Assembly (NCBI GenBank): GCA_015143295.1
Contig: CM026565.1
Location: 9,732,041-9,796,040 of the forward strand
DNA length: 64,000 nucleotides
Direction: 5' to 3'
DNA from: Tetracentron sinense
Lineage: Eukaryota; Streptophyta; Magnoliopsida; Trochodendrales; Trochodendraceae
Shown: piece after piece, positions 22,690 through 32,757 of the stretch
Position numbering within the stretch: position 1 is the stretch's first letter
Layout of the letters: every line of letters starts with the position of its first letter
The notes under the pieces: model-generated
The model's input: the letters and a program-made list of their open reading frames with translations, nothing else
What the model was told of the DNA's origin: nothing
The model's database searches: none
Translations under genes and position numbers: made by a program

Positions 22690-24897
22690 ACAAAAAAGGA
22701 AGGGAAAATTAGAAAAGGATGTACAAAGAATCATCCGATCAACTGCCTAAAGCGGTCTTGTCATTCAATGAACCTTCTGAGGACCGTATCTCGGGCCTCC
22801 ACCAATCGGCGGCGTTCTTCGGATATTTGGAAAACCAGCAAGCCAGACCTCTCAACCCCTTGTTGAGCTTTGGGAAGATCAGAAGAGCACACCCGCAAGC
22901 TAGAATCACCATCCTCAAAAGCTGTCTCTGCCACCCTGACCCTATCCAGGGCTAATTCTAGTTTCCTCCAACAATCTGCAACTTCTTCTTGAGCCATGTT
23001 AAGAGCAACTTGTACACGATTAACATTGTTATGATGGTGATCTAAGTCTTTCGATAGCTACATTGCCCTCTACGTCAACCTCTCGGAACAAGAATTAGCT
23101 CTCCCCTCAAAATCGTCTATTTTTGTGGCTCGTCATATCCAAATAAGAAGGTGCATCATCGATCAAAGCCCCTATTTGCCGTTGAACTGGAAAATAATCA
23201 AAAGACATCACATCTAGAACGACAAAGATGCTAGAAGCATCAGATTTTATCTGTTCAACATCTCTCGGTCCCCGGGTGAGTAATTCTGGAGAAGACCGTC
23301 CGAAAAACGGTGAGCACCCTCTTGATACATAGCCATTAAAGATTCAGAAACTGGAGGCAATGAGTCCCGAGCCGGTCTATCAAAAATAAAGGGCTTCACC
23401 TTTTCAATCTCTCTAAAGAATTCTGCAAAATGGGGGGACCTCAGTAATAATAAAGGGGGGGTTTACTTACTTCGGTATGCGGCAAATTGAGAAGTGAGAG
23501 CAGTCAGTTCTTCGGCCAGGGACATTTAATCTTCAACCAAAACCCCTGGTTGAGGGACTATCAGTAAAGAAATAAGCAGCAATTGATGATCATGTCCTGA
23601 GCTGGATGCCTCAAGAGCTTCTTTGGGCTGATGAACCTCCCCTACAACATCTTCGATGACTTCAACATTCGAAGAGATGTCCATAGGATCCGATTGTGGC
23701 TGAAGTATTTTTGAAATAGGAACAGTGTCCTCAGGATCTCCATTGATTGATTTCAGAATTCTAATCTCTTCAGAAACTTTAGCCTCTTCAGAAGCAGGTG
23801 TATTTTCCACCCCATCGATATCTTGCTCTGTTGTCGAAATCCCTGGTGTCAAAATGTCATTACGCAATTCAACACTCTCAATAGTAGGGGAGCCACAACC
23901 CCTTCCTCAACGGCCGAGACCATTGGAACTGGAACTGTCCCAGTCAAGGGAGAAGCATCCATTATATCAGCATCTTTGCATGTGTCTGGGATTATCGGAG
24001 CCACCACTCCTTCTTGTGAATTTGGAAGGTAGGGATCAACACCACTGGCCACACCATGTGAGGGCGGGTCTTCTTTGGTTCTTGACGAATCGCTGACGTA
24101 ATAATCTCTGTCGGGAGCCGATTGCTCCATCTGTGACAAATGGATTGCTTTGGCTATGTCTTCCACCTCTTAACAAGAATCGGGTTGTGGAGTGGTTTCT
24201 GGAAGAACAGATTTCTCAGATCTCCTAAGAAATTGTTGAAATGCTTCTTCAGACATAGCCATTTCTATGAAACCGGTCTCCCGAAGATCAGCAAGGACGC
24301 TCTGGCCCTCGTCACCAACAGTACTGACTTCAGGCCCTCCATCAGTCACCGGATTATAATCCGACAAGGTATCTGATAATTTCGTCCTCTTCACCATCTC
24401 CACTGGTTGCCTCAGGAGGAACCACTACTGTCACTCTTACAATCGATGCAGCGTATATGGAGGGCCGTCAAAGGTCTCTTCCGCTTTGCCATTCCGCATT
24501 GTCTTGTCGAACCCGATGGTGATGCCGGAGTAGGGGGAGGACCGTCAAAGGTCCAAGCTCCGGGAGCTGCCAACAAGATGTCTGGCTCATTCTGCTTCAA
24601 GAAAGCAAAGGGGTTGTCCCTCCACCACACCGCATAAAGCTGGGTGACCTTACCTTTAACCCCAAAATGGTGTATACAGAAGGTACAACCCATGTGGACA
24701 CAAATAAAATATAGCCATTGTCTCTTTGCAAAGAATAGCTCAGCTATTGTACGGACTATTTCTCTTGCGTCCAGAGGAATGACTTGTTCAAACCCAAATT
24801 GTCGTCCGAACCTATTCAGGTAGTAGGGCTCGACAAAACATTCCCTCCCCCCCGAGTCTCCACATCATATAGCCACATCTAAGAGAGAGCAGGGAAA
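22690..24897 (-). pseudogene. Element B antisense ORF region, downstream part
   Basis: Minus-strand coding-like fragments opposite to B's gag-pol. Seen: an Arg/Glu-rich segment likely to form a coiled coil (LELALDRVRVAETAFEDG to RRRLVEARDTVLRRF, 22760-22997), long acidic Ser/Pro/Glu-rich stretches (23526-24166, 24170-24403), and a segment at 24412-24693 with FHHFGVKGK-like wording outside any domain I recognise. It is most likely the C-terminal, low-complexity half of the antisense ORF whose N-terminal half is at 28331-29758, now separated by solo LTR I. It is broken in several places. Function unknown. Confidence 0.55.
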
Positions 24898-25649
24898 GAA
24901 AATGTGACGCCCCAAACCCGCGCCTAAGGAAGTCATGTTCTGAGACGCGCGCCCAGTCATCAATGACACACAGCGGAAGACTTCACCCACAAAAATGCAG
25001 GAATTTTCAACTTTTCTTATGAGCTTACGTAAGCAATAACAACTTGTCATCACAATAACCCATCATAAGCAAATGTGTCACCTCACTAGCTACAGTAGTC
25101 TTTACTTTTGGTGCCACAACTGCACCGATATACCTCCAGACTCTAAAGTGTAACTCCTTGTCAATCGGTAACCGCTTCAGAATCTGAAGACATAAAATGA
25201 GATGTGAGCTATATAGCCCAGTAAAATCCACAATCCATCTAAACTATTTTCCACATAATAACATTCATCAATAATGATATAGTAGTACAATACAATTCTC
25301 ATATTATAATAATATGCAGAATAATAATATCGTAATTCATGACCAAAGGTCACTCAGGGCTATCTCACCCTATTCGAGGTTCCCAACCTCCAAGTTGTCA
25401 AATTCATCTAGTCATTGTCCACAACACTAGGTTACCGTTTCAGATAACCGCTCACGTTTTATCCTTGAGCCCACAGACTCGATCAACTGGGCTTTCGCTC
25501 GTGTACAACCTCTATCCATGAGTCCACAGACTCAATTATCAACCAATCGGGACTTCTCCCAATTATAACCAATCATTGGGTATGTCAACCCAATTAATCC
25601 TTAAATTATCATATTCTACACATAACCCAGGTCTTCACCCGATTACTGC

Positions 25650-26290
25650 CAGGAACAATACTTCTGACACATCACACTCTGTCAGGAACAACACCTCTGA
25701 CATATCACACTCTGTCGGGAACCACACCTCTGACACATACTTTATATTTTCCCTCTATGGGAACACCGAAACACACACAACCACATTTATCAGGAAACAC
25801 ATCTAATTGTCAGGATACACATCTGATTACCAGGATACACATCTGATCAGCCAGGATACACATCTGATAGCCAGGAAACCCATCCAACCTGTCAGGAAAA
25901 TGAAACTCATCTGACAAACCAGGGACGCACCTCTGACTAACCGGAAACACCTAACCACCAGGAAACACCTGTTTATTAGGTATACATCTGACATATCACT
26001 CTGTCAAGCATAACACCTCTGACATGACACCCTTGTCAAGAAACACATCTGATTACCAGGAACACATCTGACCTGCCAGGAATAACACATCTGACATGCC
26101 AGGAACACCCATCTAATAACCAGGAAACACCTCTGACATCAAATCTTGTCAGGCACAACACCTCTGACATCAAATCCTGTTAGGCAAAACACATCTGACA
26201 TTAACCTCTGTCAGGCACAACACCTCTAACATCAAATCTTGTTAGGCACAACACCTCTGACAACTACCATCATATTCATCACAACCTCTG
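25650..26290. repeat. Short tandem series in LTR I
   Basis: The words ACACCTCTGACA or ACACATCTGA, usually next to CAGGAA, recur about twenty times at irregular 20-35 bp spacing. Copies have diverged, indicating an old array. Confidence 0.8.
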
Positions 26291-27154
26291 TTGGGTGCAT
26301 ACCTGCCGACACAGGCCAATGCCCCCTCAAGGTAACATCATTGAGTTCATAAACTCAATACATCACTGGGTCCATAAACCCCAATCCAACCTTCAGTCCA
26401 TTGCCCAATGCCGTCCTAACTCTCCCGACTATCAGTCACGGAGGAACCCAGGCTCATAATAAATACCACCTCTCCGGACCTAGCCAAAGAGGGACCCCAA
26501 ACAGCAGTTGACGTAGGTTAGGTTTTCTAACCATTGGAAATCCCCAATTATTTAGGCCCTGCTTGAATAAGGCCTCATGCCCGTGGACCAAGTCCAATGG
26601 TATACCATTCTGGTGTAGAACATTACCCGGCCGATGGACCATTCCATCACGTTACCATGTCCCAACAACATCACATCATACATAAAGGTTGTCCCGAGGT
26701 GGGACTTTTACAAGGCCAATGGACCTATCATCACCTTAAAACAAACATCACATCATACAAGAGTAGTTTTGATAGGGAACTTAACCAGGCCAATGGACCC
26801 TACCATTGCCTTACAATGTCAAAATCACATCACATCACACATATAGAAGCCCAGTCAGACTCTCATAACATCCTGCGGTCAATCGAACCTGCGATCGATC
26901 GCACTTCCCCTGCGATCTATCACAAATCACACTGAGCCTAAATTCTGAGCTAGAAACAGCCCAAAATCGAGGGTTCCATCCCTCTGCTCCATTTTCACTC
27001 CCATCCATCCCATCCGTACATCATTCATAAGATCTTCGACCTTTTTTCATCCACATATAATATCACCTAACCATTCCACATAATTAAAGTAGCTTAAATA
27101 AGGGAAAAGAGAAGAGATGGAGAGGGATTTTACCTCTTTCACGTACTTCGAGAT

Positions 27155-27560
27155 GTTTAGGGCCAAAACGAACACCGTCAACGCTCTCAGGAGGACGATC
27201 AACCCCAAGGTGGAGCTCCTCGCTTTCACACCTCCACTTTCTCTCTCTAGATTTCTCCCTTTCTCTCTCTACACGTCGATCGAGACACTGGGGAAGAAAA
27301 TAAATATCGCCAACGCGTTCTCCATGACGATCAACCCTGGGGTAGAGCGCATGCCACTTTCTCTCTACACTTTCTCTCTCCTCCTTTTTCTCTCTCTCTC
27401 TACATGCCAAACGAGACACCAGAGAGAAAATTAGACACCGCCAATGCGTCGGGGTGTTGAAATATGTTAAGGTGGACCTCCCTTTTTGTTTTTCTCTCTT
27501 CTTTCTGTCTCCCCTTTTCTCTTTCCTCTGTTTCTCTCTCTACTTTCTCTCTCTAGAAAG
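27155..27560. repeat. CT-rich ~135-bp tandem segments in LTR I
   Basis: Three related segments, each with CGCCAACGCG-like or CACCGTCAACGC wording, then ACGATCAACCC, then a TTTCTCTCTCTA-rich run. The third is partial. The CT runs resemble CT-rich promoter or leader DNA of plant genes, but no downstream ORF supports that here. Confidence 0.65.
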
Positions 27561-28330
27561 GGAGTTGGCAGAATTCCCCCACTACTGCAAACCATGAGAA
27601 TGAAAGGGGCTGGCCCCTATTTATAAGTCATGGGTCATGTGCCATGCACATGACCACCATTAATGGTCCTATTGACTAAGTCAACGGTTTGACCGTTTCA
27701 CTATTCTTTCATATTTTCTCGCGTATACGGCCTCTGAAACCCTTCTTCATGATGTCCGATTATGACGAAACCTCAGGTGACCAAACTTGGGACAGTCCGA
27801 CACCTACTATAAAAATTTTGGGAAAAAATACTAAGTTTTGTCAGCTGCACTTTAGTCTGGAAGAAAACTACCAAACTCACTAATTTCCTGATTTCAAACA
27901 CAAAACAAGCCACTGTTTCTTCGTGTGAGATAACTAACTACCGAAACGATAGATGTTAGTTCCCACGGCCGACCGACACGCGCTGGTATCAGCCGCATGG
28001 ATTTCTATTAGGATCCTCAAGAAATATCGAGTCCCACTTAATTTCTGGAAATCTGGAAATTTCCTGTTTTCTTGATTTTCTTACATGATGACCCTGTGGT
28101 CCTGCGAGATGATACCTAACGGGACCAATATGACAGGTGAAGGTCCCGGTAGTCGACCAACACACTGTGCGTGGTTTTCGAGAAGAAATACTGAGATTTT
28201 ATTGGTACAACTCAATCTCGAGTAAAACTCACTTTTCACAATTTAATTAAATACTTAACTTATTAACCCCAATTAAGGACCAATAAACCCTTAATTTTAT
28301 TCTATTAAAATTCCGGGTCGTTACAGAAAA

Positions 28331-29758
28331 TCTGGATAACTCAATTCCCCTCCACCATGAGTCAAGGTGTCTTCGAGAATGCGATTCTCACTAGGCTCAA
28401 GCGGACCCCTGAAAGGACGGGGATGGAACTCTCCCGGATATATAAACATTCCATGCGGGCGGTCTTTCTTATCAAATCTAGTAGGGACTTGGTCTGTTAT
28501 CAATATTAAGCATGGCATATACTTGTTAGAGTCTTTGAGCTTTTTGGGAGAGTAAGTCTTCGGAAAATGCATATACGCCCACCCGAAGAGATACTGAAAC
28601 GGTGCCTGAACTAAGCTAGACCCAAGAAACCTGCTCCAAGTAATGTTGCCTAACACCCGATAAAGGCTAGCCAAAACTGGGACAACTAGACAATGCCTCT
28701 TACCGGTGGCCATTCGGCCAGCAACCACAAAAGTCTCTAGACATATTGCCTCACACCTGTTGCAAGGTAAAACAAAGGCACATAGCCAGCAAGAAATGAA
28801 AGCGGCCAGGTAACCATCCCGAGATACTCCATCAGTAGTAGGGATTTCAGAGGCCTTGATCTGTTCATCAGAAAGGGTAGGAGCTCTACTTTTTAAAAAA
28901 TCGCATAGTCCCCAGTAAAGAAATATTTCAACCATGCCGAGAAAGAAACCTTCTTCACGGCATCCTTTTCAGAAGCAGCTTTTCAGTTTTCGATCTTTCA
29001 CTGTAGGCTCGCCCCTTTATGATTGAGTTGTAAGCTTAAAACAACTCTCTGGTGCAGTCAAGAATGGTATCCAGAGAATACAAGACGTCACTGAACGGAT
29101 TGAATTCGTCATAAAAACGACAATCAACTGGCAACCCAGAAACTGGGTTCAGTGCGTAAATAGAAATGTCGACTTCGCCCCAAGTTGTAAAAAAGGTATT
29201 GGTCTCCTGACACCAGTGATTTATCAAAGTCCGAAGGAAGCACATGTCCTCGCGATAATTGTACTTCACCAGTCCGACTGCACCATGGATACCCAAACTT
29301 CTTAACTCTGACTCAAAATGGACATGCACGTCATGCACCCACGACGGCCATAAATATCTGTTGTCCACAGTAGAGCAACTCCTCAACTTCACATCCATTG
29401 ATCAACAGCACTCCTTAGCTCAGGCAAGAGGGAGATCAAAAGAAGTTGGTTGCAAGACCAGGTCTGCAAGTATTTCATCCAAATTTCTGCCCCTTTTGGG
29501 TCTAAGGTAACAGCTCATACCAAACCCCGATCCTTTAACGATGCCCCGTTTTGAGGCTACATTCCCCAAGACAAGGTAACCGTTGAGTGTCATCTCTTTG
29601 GGGTCCTTCGTGATCTTCTCCTTAACATCGCCAATGCCCATATCTCCAAAGATTTCTAAATTGTGCTTCAAGGAAATTCCACTGACTTCATCTTCTGTAT
29701 CCTGAGGTTCGCGAAGACACTCGCTGCGGACGTAGTGTGCCATCTCTCTAACTGTCAA
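28331..29758 (-). pseudogene. Element B antisense ORF region, plant-mobile-domain part
   Basis: Minus-strand coding-like segment. Seen: the start MTVREMAHYVRSE near 29758, then HWCQETNTFFTTWGEVDIS (about 29150-29210), which resembles the W-x-x-E-T-x-T-F-x-x-x-x-G-E signature of the plant mobile domain (PMD). ISCWLCAFVLP and PVLASLYRVLGNITW (about 28640-28800) resemble its later helices, and FGWAYMHFPKTY (about 28555-28595) follows. PMDs occur in plant transposases and in host proteins of the MAIN type, and antisense ORFs of this kind are reported in the 3' region of Tat/Ogre-group elements. The region is broken in a few places. Alternatively it is a captured host PMD fragment. Domain call by eye only. 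Confidence 0.62.
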
Positions 29759-29759
29759 A

Positions 29760-30850
29760 AAAAAGATATATGGAAAATGTTAACTAACAGAAATAATCCA
29801 ATTCAAAAACAAAAAAACTAAGTGTTCATAGCAAAATGCTCATAGTAAAATGCCTTAAGCATTAAATTGGCGGTAAATGCCTAATATTAAAGCACCCACA
29901 GTAAATCTGTAGGTACTCAACACTCGCAGCAAAATACTGTGAGCACTAAAAGTTCACAGTAAAATGCTGAGAACACCAAGTGTTCACAGCAAAGAGTTAA
30001 GAACACTAGGTGTTCTTGGTAAATTGCGGTGAGCTCCAAGTGCTCACAGCAAAGTGCTTTGAACATTAGATTGGCAGTAAATGCTTTAAGTTAAAATACC
30101 CATAGTAAAATTGCAGGTACTAAATGTTCGCAGTAAAATGTTGTGAACACTAAAATGTTCACAGTAAAATGTTAAGAGCACTAAGTGTTCTTGGTAAATT
30201 GTCGCAAGCTCCAAGTGCTCACAGCAAAATGCTTTGAACATTAAATTAGCAATAAATGCCTTAAGTTAAAGTACCCACAGTAAAATTGTAGATACTAAAT
30301 GTTCACAGAAAATATTGTGAACACTAAAATGTTCACAGTAAAATGTTAAGAACACTAAGTGTTCTTGGTAAATTGTCATGAGCTCCAAGTGCTCACAGCA
30401 AAATGCTTTGAACATTAAATTGGAAGTAAATGTCTTAAATTAAAATACCCGCAGTAAAATTGCAGGTACTAAATGTTCGTAGCAAAATGTTGTGAACAAT
30501 AAAATGTTAAGAACACTAAGTGTTCTTAGTAAATTGCTGCGAGCTCCAAGGGCTCACAGCAAAGTGCTTTGAACATTAAATTGGCAGTAAATGCCTTAAG
30601 TTAAAATACCCGCAGTAAAATTGCAGGTACTAAATGTTCACAGTAAAATGTTGTGAACAATGAATGTGCACAGTAAAACGCTGAGAGCACCAAGTGTTCT
30701 CAGTAAATATCTGTGAGCTCCATATACTCGCAATAAAATGCCATAAACAATAAAACTCACAGTAAATGCACAAAGTTGAAGTACTTGTAGCAAATTCGCG
30801 AATACTCAATATTCGCATCAAAATGCTCGCAGTAAAATACTGCAAAACCC
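29760..30850. repeat. ~174-bp tandem array upstream of the antisense ORF
   Basis: The landmark GAGCTCCAAGTGCTCACAGC recurs at about 30033, 30208, 30382, 30543 and 30717 (spacings 175, 174, 161, 174). Units are themselves built from shorter words such as TTCACAGTAAAATG and GAACACTAA, so a higher-order repeat is likely. It is AT-rich and non-coding, and lies in the leader position of the antisense ORF. Confidence 0.85.
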
Positions 30851-31560
30851 AAGCAAATCCATGACAAAAAAAAGAAAACCATGGATTTTGCTTAAGGTTC
30901 GTAGCAAAATTTACTACGAATATTAATTGCTCGCAACAATGAAGCTGTGAGCCTAGGGTTCACTGCTGACACAGAGAACCCTCTTTATCATAACCCAAAG
31001 AGGGTTCTGATGATCCGAACTCGTTCACAATCCTGTTAATAAAAAAATGAAGAATAATAAAAAAGAGAAAAGATCAAAATCAGGGTTTCCTCCTCGGAAA
31101 CCCATTTTTAAGAATCCACTAAATACAGTCGATTCTTCCTCATCCGGCAAAAATGGATGCCAAAAAAAAATAAGAAAAAAAAGAGAGGGGAAACCCACCT
31201 TTGAAAAAGGGAAGCGAAGAAGAAGAGGAGGGAACTTGCGTTTCAAGTTCTCTCGGAAGCTCAAAAGTTCTTGATCTTCTTTCGATTTCAGAAGGGAGGA
31301 TGCCTTCCAAAAACTTCGGTTCCCTCTTTAAAGAGAACTGATAGCCTCATATCCAACCGTCCATTTTAAAATGGACAGTTCTAATGGAGAATAGCTGCCA
31401 CCATTCTCCGTATTTAATGAAGACGAGACACTCATCATGAGTGTCCCATGCGCCAAAAGAGGAACTAAGCCTCTTGGCATTCCAACAATTTGGCAGGATC
31501 TAAACGACTGAGTTACCTCAGCCATTCAGATCCTGAGGGGCAGTTGTAAGTAGTGAAATC
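30851..31560 (-). other. Element B non-coding segment, possible antisense leader
   Basis: No coding similarity on either strand; the short lysine-rich frames near 31025-31275 are products of A/G-rich sequence. On the minus strand it reads as a CT-rich, leader-like stretch upstream of the antisense ORF. It contains the 18-bp perfect palindrome GTCCATTTTAAAATGGAC at 31359-31376. A promoter for the antisense ORF here is speculation. Confidence 0.4.
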
Positions 31561-31699
31561 TCACCACTTATCTCACACCCCGCACAAAGGGTGGTGTGTA
31601 CCATATGCATCAGATTACAACCCTAAAAAGGGTCGTGATCACTTCATATGTGCAATGCACGTGTGTATCCTTATCACCTTGGATTGAAACCAATCTAAG

Positions 31700-32757
31700 G
31701 GCAGGAAGGTGTACCCTTACTGCCACAAAGAAAAATAAACCCACCTTGGAAGCAAGGTGCCCCCTTACTACCCCAAATCAAAATTGAGATGAAAGGGGCC
31801 TTTAATAGACCCCACTGTGGCAGCAAGGAGCTCCCTTGCTGCCCCAAATTCAAATTAAGACAAAGGGGTCTTTAATAGACCCCAACATGGCAGCAAGGAG
31901 CTCCCTTGCTACCCCAAATCCAAATTAAATTAAATAGTCTTTAATAGACCCCACCATGGCAGCAAGGAGCTCCCTCACTGCCCCAAATTTAAATTAAATT
32001 AAAAAGGGTCTTTAATAGACCCCACCATGGCAACAAGGAGCCCTCTTGCTACCCCAAATCCAAATTAAATTAAAAGGGGTCTTTAATAGACCCCACCATG
32101 GCAGCAAGGAGCTCCCTTGTCGTCCCCAAAGTAAAATTAAATCAAAGGGGTCCTTAATAGACCCCATTATGGCAGCAAGGAGCTCCCTTGCTGCCCCAAA
32201 TAAAAATTAAAACGAAGGGGTCCTTAATAAACTCCACTAAGGTAGCAAGGAGTTCCCTTGCTGTCCCAAATCAAAACTAAAACAAAGGGGTCCATGATAG
32301 ACCCCACCATGGAAGCAAGGGGTACCCTTGCTGCCCCAAATTAAAACAAGACAGATGGGAAGCAAAGAGTCCCCTTACTACCCCAAATTAAAATTAAACC
32401 AAAAGGGGTCTTTAATAGACCCAACGCTGGCAGCAAGGAGTTCCCTTGCTGCCACAAATTGAGATTAAACCAAAGGAGTCTTTGATAGACCCCACTCTGA
32501 CAACAAGGAGTCCCCTTGTTGCCCCAAATCTAAATTAAAGGGGTCATTAAATGACCCCACCTCGGCAGTAAGGAATCTCCTTGCTACCCAAATTAAAAGG
32601 GGTCTTTAATAGACCCCACCTTGGTAGCAAGGTGTCCCATTGCTGCCCCAAATTAACAAGGGTCTTTTAATAGACCCCACCTTGGCAGCAAGGCATCCCC
32701 TCGCTCCCCCAAATTAAAAGGGGTCTTTTAATAGACCCCATCTTGGCAGCAAGGAGC
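31700..32757. repeat. ~70-bp tandem array of element B, about 14 units
   Basis: Units contain GGGGTCTTTAATAGACCCC, then a GCAGCAAGGAGCTCCCTTGC segment, then CCCAAATTAAAATTAAA. About fourteen copies are visible between 31790 and 32757, with variable spacing and drift. The unit holds two inverted-repeat words (GGGGTC/GACCCC and GCAAGGAGCTCCCTTGC), so each unit can fold. The array is cut at its right end by element H. Confidence 0.85.

Larger units (their letters stand above)
24903..28325 (-). mobile_element. Element I: long (3.4 kb) solo gypsy-type LTR
   Basis: Starts TGTGACGCCCC and ends CGTTACA. GAAAA is duplicated at 24898-24902 and 28326-28330. No gag or pol similarity is present, so I read it as a solo LTR. 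The sense strand is probably minus, beginning TGTAACGACCC. At 3.4 kb it is longer than the other LTRs here, partly through internal repeats: a ~33-bp series at 25650-26290 and a ~135-bp CT-rich triplication at 27155-27560. It belongs to a different family from A, D, E/F and H. It lies in the antisense ORF region of B. Confidence 0.82.
1..32757 (+). mobile_element. Element B: Tat/Ogre-type Ty3/gypsy retrotransposon, partial, host of most insertions
   Basis: Seen: gag-, protease-, RT-, RNase H- and integrase-like segments occur in gypsy order on the + strand. They are followed by tandem repeats, a large antisense ORF region and more tandem repeats. A second, archaeal-type RNase H between RT/RNase H and integrase, the protease form with a D-G-G site, and the antisense ORF are marks of the Tat/Ogre/Retand group. 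The 5' LTR lies before the window. No 3' LTR is recognised, so the element may resume after element H, beyond the window. It is interrupted by A (4617-14286), E with G inside (16600-20887) and I (24903-28325), and H starts at 32758. The coding region is heavily decayed, with well over ten breaks. It is the oldest layer by nesting order. The exact lineage within Tat is not resolved. Confidence 0.85.

Noticed and set aside
28321-28935. Independent host gene on the minus strand with a plant mobile domain
   Set aside because: It lies inside B between B's 3' tandem repeats, and the same strand and order are expected for the antisense ORF of Tat-type elements. No introns or host flanks are visible.
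31025-31274. Lys/Arg-rich ORF on the plus strand and its Phe/Leu-rich mirror
   Set aside because: Produced by an A/G-rich run; no domain and no conserved start context.
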